Part shown: in pieces, positions 24,735 through 32,729 of the stretch
How the letters are laid out: each line of letters opens with the position of its first letter
Position numbering within the stretch: position 1 is the stretch's first letter
Assembly: GCF_001280305.1 (NCBI RefSeq)
Contig: NZ_CP012623.1
Coordinates: forward strand, 3,348,001 to 3,412,000
Reading direction: 5' to 3'
Source of the DNA: Hymenobacter sp. DG25A
Lineage (GTDB): Bacteria; Bacteroidota; Bacteroidia; Cytophagales; Hymenobacteraceae
DNA length: 64,000 nt
Translations under genes and position numbers: made by a program
The notes under the pieces: model-generated
What the model was told of the DNA's origin: nothing
Database searches by the model: none
What the model saw: only the letters and a program-made list of their open reading frames with translations

Positions 24735-27700
24735 TCAATACAAAATCGTAATCGAGCCGCTGTACGACCGGCCCAGCGGCCCCTTGGTCTCCACTACGTA
24801 GTAGTAGGTGCCCACCGGCGCGGGCTTGCCGTTGATGTCGCCGCGCCACTCATTGGCCCGGCTGTAGTTATTGGCGGAGAAGATGCGGTTGCCCCAGCGG
24901 TTGAACACACTCACGGTATTGTCGGGGAACTGCTCGATGAACTCTATCTGCCAGGTGTCGTCGCGGCCGTCGCCGTTGGGCGTGAAGGCGTTAGGAATGC
25001 GAATGGCTGGGCGCACGGTCACTGTCACCTGGTCGAAGTCGGCGCAACCGCCTTCACCGGCCGAGAGGGTATAGGTGGTAGTTTCCGTGGGCGAGGCCAC
25101 CGGCCGTAGCGGGGCGTTAGGCGAAATGGTCAGCCCCGTGGCCGGCGTCCACGTGACCGGGTAGGTGCCATCGGCGCGACCTTCCAGAATAACGGAGGAG
25201 CCCGCCAGAATCTCCTTGTCCGGGCCGGCATCCACGTCCACCGGTGGGCTAATACGCACCGCCACCTCATTGGAAACGGCCGTAACGGACTGTCCGCACA
25301 CGTTGGTGGTGCGCAGACGCAGCGTCACAATCTGGCCCTCCCGCAGCGTAGTGCTGGTGAAGACCGGGCCCGTAGCGCCTCCCACGGCATTGTTATTCAC
25401 CAGCCACTGATAGGTGGGGGCCGGACCAGCGTTGGTCACACTGGCAATACGAAACGTGAGCGGCGCGCCCGGGCAAACCGGCCCGCCCGGCTGCACCGCA
25501 ATGCTGAGGGTAGGCTGCGGCGTGGGCGTGCGCGTTACCGTAACCGTGGCCACGGCCGGACCCGCGCTGCACAGCCCCGCCGTGGGCGTCACCTCCACCC
25601 GTACCTGGTCGCCGGTGACCAGCGTGCTGCTGGTAAACGTGGGCCCGCTGGCCACGGCTGCGTTGTTCACAAACCAGCGGAAAGTAGGTGAAGTGCCTGC
25701 GTTGGTCGGCACCGCCGTAAAGACCAGCGCCGTACCAGTGCACTGTGTGGGTGGTGCCGCCAGCGTCACGCCCGGTTTCACCACGGGCTGCACTGTCACC
25801 GTTACTTCGTTGGAAACGGCCGTGGCACAGGTGCCCGTGCCCGAGGTTACCCGGCGCCGGAAGGAAGTGGTAGTTGTGAGCGGGCCCGGCGAGTAAGTTG
25901 TGCCCACCGCCCCGCTCACGGACCTCCAGGTTACATTATCCGTCGAGGATTCCCATTGGTAAACGAAATTGCCCGTGCCGCCCGTAGCCGGGGCCCTGCT
26001 GGTGAGGGGCGCCGGCGTGGCACCCGCACAGATATCCTGGCTGGCCGCAATACTGCCCGCACTCAGCGCGGGCAGGGCCGTCAGAACGATGGAAGGCGAA
26101 TACACCGGTCCGCAAGGGCCCGAAATTACCTGACGGCGGTAGTAGGTAGTGGCCGTAAGCGGACCGGGCGCGTAGCTGGTGCCGGTAGCGCCGGCAATGG
26201 GCGTCCAGTTGGAGTTATTCGGGCTTGATTCCCACTGGTAGGTAAAGGCACCCGTGCCGCCTGTGGCTGCTGCGGTGCTGGTAAGGCGGGCCGGCGTAGC
26301 GCCCAGGCACAGCGTCTGGTTGGCCCCGATGGTACCGGCCGTCAGGGCCGGTGTTACGGTAATGGTAACGACATTGGACAGGACCGGAGCACAGGCACTG
26401 CCCGACGTTACCCGCCGCCGGTAATAGGTGGTAGCATTCAGGCGGCCCGGCGCATACGTCGGCCTGGTGGCCCCGCTGATGGGCGTCCACGTCACCTTAT
26501 CCTTGGATGATTCCCACTGATACACAAAACTGCCCGTGCCGCCCGTGGCCGGGGCTTCGCTGGTGAGAGGGGCAGCGGTTCCGCCCGCACAGAGGGCCTG
26601 GCTGGTGGCAATGCTGCCGGCCGAAAGAGCGGGTAGCACAGTTAGCTTCACGGTATTGGAAGACACAGTAGTGCAGGTGCCGGAACGCACCTGGCGCCGG
26701 TAGTAGGTGGTAGTGGTGAGGCCGCGGGGTGCGTATGTTGCAGAAGTGGCGCCCGGTATGGCTGCCCAGGTTACATTATCTACCGAAGATTCCCACTGGT
26801 AAGCAAAGGTGCCGGTGCCGCCCGTGGCCGCCGTGGTGCTGGTAAGGGGAGCCGGTTTGGTGCCCGCGCACACGGTTTGGTTAGCCGCAATGCTGCCTGC
26901 AGTCAGAGCCGGCAGAACCTTGATGGCTACCGAGGCGGTAAAGGTGGGGGTACAGTAAGGAGCTGGCCGATTGGGCAGAAGCAGTTGGGCGCGCCGCCGG
27001 AAATAAGTGGTGCCATTCGGTAGCGAGGCTGGTGGCAGGTAAGTCTCGCCGGTTGCCCCGCTGATAGCGGTAAAGGTGGTGTTATTCGTTGACCTTTCCC
27101 ACTGGTAAACGAGCGGCAGCCCGGCGTCACCCGAAGCGCTGACGGTGCTGGTGAGCGTATCCGGCGCGGTTCCCGCGCACAGGGTCTGAGGGCCGGCAAT
27201 GCTACCCGGCTTGGGCAGGGCCGGCACCTGGATAATGCCCGAGCTTTCGCGGCAAAAGCACGCCGTCGTGATGCGTAGCGTCACGGTGTAGTTACCGGGC
27301 GTAGCGTAAGTATGAACGGGATTCTCAACGTTTGAGGTGGCACCGTCGCCAAACGACCAGGCATAAGTCTTCCCGTCAAAGTCAATGGGCGGGGCCATGA
27401 AGGTGATTTGTCGACAACCCGTTATCTCTGCGCTAGGCCCCACGCGCAGCAGGGAGCTTTGATTGAAGTTGACCAGGCCCAGGCCACTCAGGCGGCCGCC
27501 CAGTTGCAGGCTATCGTCGGCGTAGCCGACCTTGGCTCCCAGCGAGTCGGGGTAGGGAATGAAGCCCAGCGCGGGTTGGTTGTCGCGGGCCACGTAAATC
27601 TTGCCATCGGGCGCGGCCTGCATCGAGCCCAGGTCGGCCGGGGTCTTCTGCTTGAGCGGAATGTCCTGCTTGGTTACCGGCACGTTGCCGCTGATATCAA

Positions 27701-28760
27701 ATTGCAGCAGTTTGGCCGGGTTGCGCACTGTGGCGTAGAGGTAGCTGCCAGGCGAAAACCCCACCCCGTAGTATTTCCCTGCGCCGCTTTCCACCACGTA
27801 CGGCACCTGTGGGTTGGCGCTAACCTGACCCGTGCCGGTATCAAACCCAAACAGTTCGACGGTGCTGCTGCTGTCGCCTACCACTTCACTGTAGCGGGCC
27901 AGGGCCAGCCGCTGGCCATCGGGGGTCACCTTCATCTGGCCTTTGTAGCCTACGGGCGACTTGCTCGGCGCGTGCAGGCTGCCGACGGTCGAAATAATGG
28001 GAGCAGGCTGCACGCCGGTCACCGTTACGCGGTAGGCCAGAAAGGCGTCGCCCCGGTTGTCATTGCCGGTTTTGGCATCACCCCAGCCGTGCGTGATAAC
28101 CCAGATGTCGCAGCCGTTTTTATGAAATACGCCCGTTATTTTCTCCGCCGTACCGCGAGCCAGGGGCGTGTTTTTGGTGGCGGCGATGACGGTGCCCGGT
28201 CCACCACCTGCGGGAATATCTATTTCTGAATAGCTCAGGCCCACGGTGCTATCCAGGGTGAAGAGCAGGTAGCGCGTTGGTTGGCCCGGCTGAGTTATGC
28301 CCGGCTTCCTGATGGGCAGGGGGCCGTCGGTAGTGAAGCGGTTGCCCGCCAGCCCTGTGCCGTTGGTCATCACGGTGCCGTCGCCGTTCCAAACGGTTTC
28401 GCCGTTGCTGTAAAAGAGAATCTTGCCGTCCTTATCCGACATCACCCCCGAGCCGGCGGGGGCATCCATCGCCCCATCAGTAAGCACCTTCGGGAGGGAG
28501 TCGGCAGAGGCCTGGTTGAAGTCCAGCCCCGCCTTAAAGCCGAAGTACCACGTGTTGGCAAACTTCTCATCGGCCGCGCACTCCGGGGGCGGGGGCGGCG
28601 TGCCCTGTGCTAGTGCTGTAGTGGCCGCGCCGCTCAGCAGTAGAAGCAGCAGCGTTAGCAGCCATTTAGTCGGCCGCCGACTCCTGATGCCTGCCCGCTG
28701 GCCGGGCCAGGAAGAAACCCTGGTAGGAAAAAGGGTAGGATGCGCTAGCTCGGTGGGCAT
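24735..28760 (-). CDS. Giant exported repeat protein with PKD and type B T9SS C-terminal domain
   Basis: 1341 residues from the ATG at 28760; the frame reaches 28817. After a signal peptide ending near TALAQ (about 51): a propeller-like N-terminal region (about 55-430), a PKD domain (YAWSFGDGATSN... near 440-510), five similar repeats of about 93-103 residues (about 513-990; pattern AGSIAxxQxxCAGxxPAPLTS...YQWESS...YAPGPLTTTTYYRRQV), two more Ig-like domains, a PKD-like domain, and the gliding-motility C-terminal domain (last about 93 residues, IPNAFTPNGDGRDDTWQI... WRGDINGKPAPVGTYYY). This domain directs export through T9SS. The client-PorP pairing suggests a surface adhesin or gliding-related protein. 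Confidence 0.93.
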   Translation of the reverse strand: MPTELAHPTLFPTRVSSWPGQRAGIRSRRPTKWLLTLLLLLLSGAATTALAQGTPPPPPECAADEKFANTWYFGFKAGLDFNQASADSLPKVLTDGAMDAPAGSGVMSDKDGKILFYSNGETVWNGDGTVMTNGTGLAGNRFTTDGPLPIRKPGITQPGQPTRYLLFTLDSTVGLSYSEIDIPAGGGPGTVIAATKNTPLARGTAEKITGVFHKNGCDIWVITHGWGDAKTGNDNRGDAFLAYRVTVTGVQPAPIISTVGSLHAPSKSPVGYKGQMKVTPDGQRLALARYSEVVGDSSSTVELFGFDTGTGQVSANPQVPYVVESGAGKYYGVGFSPGSYLYATVRNPAKLLQFDISGNVPVTKQDIPLKQKTPADLGSMQAAPDGKIYVARDNQPALGFIPYPDSLGAKVGYADDSLQLGGRLSGLGLVNFNQSSLLRVGPSAEITGCRQITFMAPPIDFDGKTYAWSFGDGATSNVENPVHTYATPGNYTVTLRITTACFCRESSGIIQVPALPKPGSIAGPQTLCAGTAPDTLTSTVSASGDAGLPLVYQWERSTNNTTFTAISGATGETYLPPASLPNGTTYFRRRAQLLLPNRPAPYCTPTFTASVAIKVLPALTAGSIAANQTVCAGTKPAPLTSTTAATGGTGTFAYQWESSVDNVTWAAIPGATSATYAPRGLTTTTYYRRQVRSGTCTTVSSNTVKLTVLPALSAGSIATSQALCAGGTAAPLTSEAPATGGTGSFVYQWESSKDKVTWTPISGATRPTYAPGRLNATTYYRRRVTSGSACAPVLSNVVTITVTPALTAGTIGANQTLCLGATPARLTSTAAATGGTGAFTYQWESSPNNSNWTPIAGATGTSYAPGPLTATTYYRRQVISGPCGPVYSPSIVLTALPALSAGSIAASQDICAGATPAPLTSRAPATGGTGNFVYQWESSTDNVTWRSVSGAVGTTYSPGPLTTTTSFRRRVTSGTGTCATAVSNEVTVTVQPVVKPGVTLAAPPTQCTGTALVFTAVPTNAGTSPTFRWFVNNAAVASGPTFTSSTLVTGDQVRVEVTPTAGLCSAGPAVATVTVTRTPTPQPTLSIAVQPGGPVCPGAPLTFRIASVTNAGPAPTYQWLVNNNAVGGATGPVFTSTTLREGQIVTLRLRTTNVCGQSVTAVSNEVAVRISPPVDVDAGPDKEILAGSSVILEGRADGTYPVTWTPATGLTISPNAPLRPVASPTETTTYTLSAGEGGCADFDQVTVTVRPAIRIPNAFTPNGDGRDDTWQIEFIEQFPDNTVSVFNRWGNRIFSANNYSRANEWRGDINGKPAPVGTYYYVVETKGPLGRSYSGSITILY

Positions 28761-29008
28761 AGTAGGGCAGCTAAGTAGGCGGACAGGCAAGCAGATACTC
28801 CGGAAGAAAAGAGCCACTCATATTGCCCTCTGGGGACGAACCCGCTGACCACGTACTGCTAACAAGGGCACTGCCAGCTGGTTTCACTAAATCTACACAC
28901 TGTTGGTCATTTTGTGCCAGGCAATGTTCTAATAGTGATGCAGAGGATCGGGTGAGTTCACACCTTCGGCCAGAAAACGTTGGGTTTTCTTACCTGCTTA
29001 TCTATTAG
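28761..29008. other. Intergenic AT-rich region before the SNF2 relic
   Basis: The left part is the upstream region of the giant T9SS gene. The rest drops sharply in GC. No gene is supported: short open frames here have poor starts and no recognisable products. Confidence 0.5.
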
Positions 29009-29140
29009 CGCCCGGTGAAGGATAATATTGTGGTGCTACCGAATCAGAAAATCCAACTGGTCATAGATTTAGTGACTACTGACAAGTCCATTAAAAGAAG
29101 GCTGATTTGGGAGCAGACGGAGGAATTGAAAAATAGGTAG
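29009..29140 (+). pseudogene. Remnant of an SNF2 helicase C-terminus
   Basis: Translated from 29009 to the TAG at 29138-29140, the fragment contains LPNQKIQLVIDLVTTDKSI and ends EQTEELKNR. It aligns without gaps to the end of the SNF2 helicase at 22.1 kb (LQNKKIQLVTDLISTDEAI ... EDIEELLG), with 17 identities in 32 positions. A stop codon (29006-29008) cuts the frame upstream, and no ATPase motifs precede it. This is what is left of a diverged paralogue rather than a recent copy, since the DNA is only moderately similar and much richer in AT. Confidence 0.75.
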
Positions 29141-29283
29141 GGATTAAGTCTGGATTGCCTAATAACTTAACGTAACGTTTACTTATCGGACACAAGGTGC
29201 CTAAGTGTGTCCCGCCTCTATTATGGAGTCATACTGAGATATTACCTTTCGTAGCTAATAGATACTGTACAGGCTTTTTAACT

Positions 29284-29727
29284 ATGAAACGTCATTTTGC
29301 AGCAAGACGCGATGATGATGCACTAGATAGGGTCATCCTGACTGCCAAGCTTCACCCTTTGATGAGCAACGCAAAATGGGTGAAGCTGATTACAACGCTT
29401 GTTACGAATTGGCATTTAGTACAGGCGTGTCAGGTCAAGCTTATTTGGGAGGACATTGATGTAGAGCGGTGGCTGCTTATAGATGAGGATAAAAGCTACC
29501 TATTTGACTACTATCCTAGTGCTATGGAAGCAATGATTACTGGCACTCCCCGGCTAGGGTGGGCCGCTTACAAAGAAATCGAATGGTTAGACTTCCCCAG
29601 ATTCCCCAGCAACAAGGCCGTCACGCAAGACCTACATACTATTCAGCAGAAGATAGAAGAAGTTGGTCATTTTCAAATGGATACATCGCCAGACAATTTG
29701 CGTCTTTACGCTTACCAACGACCGTAG
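29284..29727 (+). CDS. Hypothetical protein, possible DUF6678 family
   Basis: 147 residues, soluble, starting MKRHFAARRDDDALDRV. The stretch LHPLMSNAKWVKLITTLVTNW, then VKLIWEDIDVERWLLID and LGWAAYKEIEWLDFPRF resembles what I recall of DUF6678, a small family common in Bacteroidota and often found in accessory regions; I hold this only loosely. DNA here is AT-rich compared with the core genes. The frame opens at 29197, but the ATG at 29284 fits better with the conserved start of the similarity. Confidence 0.6.
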   Translation: MKRHFAARRDDDALDRVILTAKLHPLMSNAKWVKLITTLVTNWHLVQACQVKLIWEDIDVERWLLIDEDKSYLFDYYPSAMEAMITGTPRLGWAAYKEIEWLDFPRFPSNKAVTQDLHTIQQKIEEVGHFQMDTSPDNLRLYAYQRP

Positions 29728-29994
29728 CTCTATCACTTTGAGAGAATGAGCAAACAGGATTTTAGGGGCAGTGGGGAAGTACCAATACTCCCACTATCAT
29801 CTGGTTTTTGTCACTTTACATAATTTCAGGTAGCTGACAAATTTCAGAACAATCATAATTTATCTACCGCACCTCTATTATTCGGCTTTTTGACTATTTA
29901 CTTATGTTTTATTCTGCCTTATGGTTCACCACGCCCTGTACAGCCATCCAAGCTGCATAAAAACAAAGCAAGGCACCCAAGGTTAGCACCCAAG
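29728..29994. other. AT-rich intergenic region
   Basis: The 267 bases are AT-rich with no hairpin, terminator or convincing open frame. They mark the right edge of the accessory patch that begins around 28.8 kb. Confidence 0.5.
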
Positions 29995-30447
29995 ATGCAC
30001 CTCCTTCTTCGCACTCATGTTGCCCAACCACCTGCCCAGGTCTGGCAGGGCTTCACGCGGGAGCTGTTCCTGGCACTGGCTCCGCCATTCCCGCCCTTCC
30101 ACCTGTTGCGGTTTGATGGCTGCCAGCGCGGCGACCGGGTGGAAATAGAAATAGGTGCCGGACCATTGCGTCACCGCTGGACCTCCCTCATTATCGAGCA
30201 CGGCATTATGCCCGATGGCACCTATTATTTCGTTGATGAAGGCCAGGAACTGCCGCCGCCGCTGGGCTATTGGCGGCACCGGCATCTGTTGGAACCCGCG
30301 CCGGGGGGCGGCACCTATATCGTAGAGGATATCGAATACCGCTCCCTGTTCCGGTGGCTGGAAGCGGCGCTGTACCCCGTTATCTGGGCGCAGTTTGCCT
30401 GGCGCCGGCCTATTTACCGGCGGCTACTTGGTGCCGGGGCGCGCTAG
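29995..30447 (+). CDS. SRPBCC-family ligand-binding protein
   Basis: 150 residues. The N-terminal strand MHLLLRTHVAQPPAQVWQGF followed by LALAPPFPPFHLLRFDGCQRGDRVEIEI and the late helix FRWLEAALYPVIWAQFAWRRPIYRRLL fits the START/Bet v1-like (SRPBCC) fold used for hydrophobic ligands. The ligand is unknown. The frame opens at 29890, but the ATG at 29995 begins the first strand. Its 3' end overlaps the convergent GNAT gene by 24 bases. Confidence 0.75.
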   Translation: MHLLLRTHVAQPPAQVWQGFTRELFLALAPPFPPFHLLRFDGCQRGDRVEIEIGAGPLRHRWTSLIIEHGIMPDGTYYFVDEGQELPPPLGYWRHRHLLEPAPGGGTYIVEDIEYRSLFRWLEAALYPVIWAQFAWRRPIYRRLLGAGAR

Positions 30448-30900
30448 CACCATCCGGATATCGGCCCGCTGATACTCAGAAGGGGAGAGGGGTGCTTCCG
30501 CGAAGCCGAGCTTGCGGTACAGGGTGAGGGCGGGCGTAAGCTTGCGGTTGGAGAGCAGCTCTACGTGGTGGGCCCCGGCGGCCCAGGCCTGGTCAATAGC
30601 CGCCTGCCCCAGCCGGTACCCGATGCCCAAACCCTGGGCTTTAGGCGAAACCGCCATTTTTGCCAGCTCAAAGTTGCCGTCGGGCTCCCGGATGAGGGCG
30701 CAGGTGCCCACCGTCTGGTCCTGATAGCGGGCCATGAAAATATAGCCGCCCGGGTCCAGGATGTAGCCTTGCGGGTCGTCGAGCATGCGCTTGTCCGGCT
30801 CTTCCAGGCTGAAATAGGTAGTAATCCACTCGTGGTTCAGGTCGCGGAAGGCCGCCTGGTGCTCGGGACGGTAGGCAATGATTTCGACGGCGGCAGACAT
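30424..30900 (-). CDS. GNAT-family N-acetyltransferase
   Basis: 158 residues. Acetyl-CoA binding motif A is complete: FELAKMAVSPKAQGLGIGYRLGQAAI, with the pyrophosphate-binding loop QGLGIG, then LLSNRKLTPALTLYRKLGFAE, the usual motif B. The acceptor (small amine or protein N-terminus) is unknown. A second possible ATG lies two codons upstream at 30906. It is divergent from the RlmI-like gene and overlaps the SRPBCC gene at the 3' end. Confidence 0.88.
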   Translation of the reverse strand: MSAAVEIIAYRPEHQAAFRDLNHEWITTYFSLEEPDKRMLDDPQGYILDPGGYIFMARYQDQTVGTCALIREPDGNFELAKMAVSPKAQGLGIGYRLGQAAIDQAWAAGAHHVELLSNRKLTPALTLYRKLGFAEAPLSPSEYQRADIRMVLARPGTK

Positions 30901-30996
30901 AGGCATAAATAAGGGCCGCAAGATAAGGCGGAACCGGCTGCAGTAGGAGAGGAGGGCAATTCGGTAGGGGCAGGTGGCTAACCCCGGCCGGGTGCG

Positions 30997-31004
30997 TACC
31001 TTTG
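30997..31004 (+). promoter_or_regulatory. Bacteroidota -7 box of the RlmI-like gene
   Basis: TACCTTTG is a perfect TAnnTTTG box 27 bases before the ATG at 31031. It rules out the longer frame starting at 30974. The -33 region has no TTG at the ideal distance. Confidence 0.6.
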
Positions 31005-31030
31005 TAGTCCCATTTTTAGAACCTGCTGCC

Positions 31031-32221
31031 ATGTCTGCCACGCTCACGCTCAAACCCGGTAAAGATCAATCCCTGCGACGCCTGCATCCGTGGGTGTTTT
31101 CGGGCGCCATTGCCCGGATGCAGGGCGAGGTAGTGGAGGGCGAAGTAGTGAGCGTACTGGCCGCCAACGGCGAGCTGCTGGGTGTGGGCCACTACGCCCC
31201 CGGCTCCATTGCCGTGCGCATGCTCGATTTCGGTACCGAGGCCCAGCTGCCCGATGCCGCTTTCTGGGAGCAGAAGCTGCGCAACGCCTACCAGCTGCGT
31301 CAGCGCCTGGGCCTCACTGGCACCGGCAACACCAACGTGTACCGCCTCATCCACGCCGAGGGCGACGGCCTACCCGGTTTGATTATTGACGTGTACGGCG
31401 ACACGGCCGTGGTGCAGGCGCACAGCGCCGGCATGTACAAAGCCCGCCCCCTCATTGCCGCCGCTCTGCAAGTCGTGTTAGGCGAAAACCTGCGCGCCAT
31501 CTACGATAAGAGCGCCGAAACCGTACCCGCCAAAGCTGCCCCCGATGCTCAGAACGGCTATCTACTGGGCGAAAGCACCGGCCAGGAGCATGTGGTAGAA
31601 GAAAACGGCCACCGCTTTGCCGTGGATTGGGAAACCGGCCAGAAAACCGGCTTCTTCATTGACCAGCGCGACAACCGCGCCCTGCTGGCCCGCTACGCCC
31701 CCGGCCGCCGCGTGCTGAACACGTTCTGCTACACCGGCGGCTTCTCCGTGTATGCCCTGCAGGCCGGCGCCGAGCTGGTGCACTCCGTAGACTCCAGCAA
31801 AAAAGCCATTGAGCTGACCAACCGCAACGCCGAGCTGAGTGGCCTGCAGGAAAAGCACGAAGCCTACGCCCAGGACGTGTTCAGCTTCCTGAAAGACCGC
31901 CACAACCAGTACGACCTTATCGTGCTGGACCCCCCCGCCTTTGCCAAGCACCTCTCCGCCCGCCACAATGCCCTGATGGGCTACAAACGCCTGAATGTGG
32001 CCGGTATTAAGCAGATTGCACCCGGCGGCCTGCTGTTTACGTTCAGCTGTTCACAGGTAGTTAGCATGGAGCTGTTTGAGGGCGCCATTATGGCCGCCGC
32101 CATTGAGGCCGGCCGTCCCGCCCGCATCCTGCACCGCCTCACCCAGCCCGCCGACCACCCCGTCAGCCTCTTCCACCCGGAAGGGGAGTACCTGAAAGGG
32201 CTGGTGCTGGCAGTGGATTAA
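31031..32221 (+). CDS. rlmI: Class I rRNA methyltransferase, RlmI type (23S rRNA m5C)
   Basis: 396 residues, the usual length. An N-terminal PUA domain (LKPGKDQSLRRLHPWVFSGAI ... GSIAVRML) precedes a Rossmann methyltransferase domain: ETGQKTGFFIDQRDNR, VLNTFCYTGGFSVYAL (motif I), SVDSSKKAIELTNRNAE and the catalytic LIVLDPPAFAK. E. coli RlmI makes m5C1962 in 23S rRNA. The late FTFSCSQVV carries the Cys expected of m5C enzymes. It has its own promoter. Confidence 0.93.
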   Translation: MSATLTLKPGKDQSLRRLHPWVFSGAIARMQGEVVEGEVVSVLAANGELLGVGHYAPGSIAVRMLDFGTEAQLPDAAFWEQKLRNAYQLRQRLGLTGTGNTNVYRLIHAEGDGLPGLIIDVYGDTAVVQAHSAGMYKARPLIAAALQVVLGENLRAIYDKSAETVPAKAAPDAQNGYLLGESTGQEHVVEENGHRFAVDWETGQKTGFFIDQRDNRALLARYAPGRRVLNTFCYTGGFSVYALQAGAELVHSVDSSKKAIELTNRNAELSGLQEKHEAYAQDVFSFLKDRHNQYDLIVLDPPAFAKHLSARHNALMGYKRLNVAGIKQIAPGGLLFTFSCSQVVSMELFEGAIMAAAIEAGRPARILHRLTQPADHPVSLFHPEGEYLKGLVLAVD

Positions 32222-32253
32222 TCTGGGATTTCAGCTTTAAACAATTCATTTGT

Positions 32254-32703
32254 ATGGTTAACACCTTGCCAGATCCCTGGAACTTCTCCAACGTGGAGCG
32301 CCAGCTCTTTGCGGGAGATACTTCCCAACGGCTGGAATATGGCGCTCTGCAGGAGATGAACCAAGGTGGACCCTTACACGGACCCTGCTTCTGGATTACC
32401 CCCAATGGCCGCCGGGTTCAGCTTCCGGGAAGTTACGGCGGCCCACCTATATGGGACGCGGTAGGGCGGCGGGTGGCGTTGCCCCTGTGGCAGCAGGCGC
32501 TTTTTTCGAGCCCCAATCAGCGCCTGGCCGTGCTGGATACACAGCTGCAACAGTTGGTCGTATTTCGACGGGGATTCAGTGTGCTGCATTTGCAGGCATT
32601 TGAGGGCCTGGTGGTTACCGGAGTAGATAGCCCGATTCAGCGTCCGGCATCGGTGTCTTTTAACCTTGGAACCGAAGACATTAAGCAGGTTTTAGAGTTA
32701 TAG
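32254..32703 (+). CDS. Hypothetical protein, 149 aa
   Basis: Soluble protein with many Leu, Gln, Pro and aromatic residues; no signal peptide, membrane helix or known motif. A central segment reads HGPCFWITPNGRRVQLPGSYGG and the C-terminus is strand-rich. It lies 32 bases after the RlmI-like gene and 26 before the carotenoid desaturase, on the same strand, so it may be co-transcribed with either. No function assigned. Confidence 0.6.
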   Translation: MVNTLPDPWNFSNVERQLFAGDTSQRLEYGALQEMNQGGPLHGPCFWITPNGRRVQLPGSYGGPPIWDAVGRRVALPLWQQALFSSPNQRLAVLDTQLQQLVVFRRGFSVLHLQAFEGLVVTGVDSPIQRPASVSFNLGTEDIKQVLEL

Positions 32704-32729
32704 CTGCGTCCCACCATCATTCCTGTCCC

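Noticed and set aside
24735..28760. CRISPR-like repeats in the large T9SS gene
   Set aside because: The repeats are long coding units of about 280-310 bases with in-frame conservation and no unique spacers of CRISPR length.
22092..29140. An integrative element bounded by duplicated helicase 3' ends
   Set aside because: The two ends are only moderately similar at DNA level, no integrase or transposase is present, and no exact attachment-site repeat was found.
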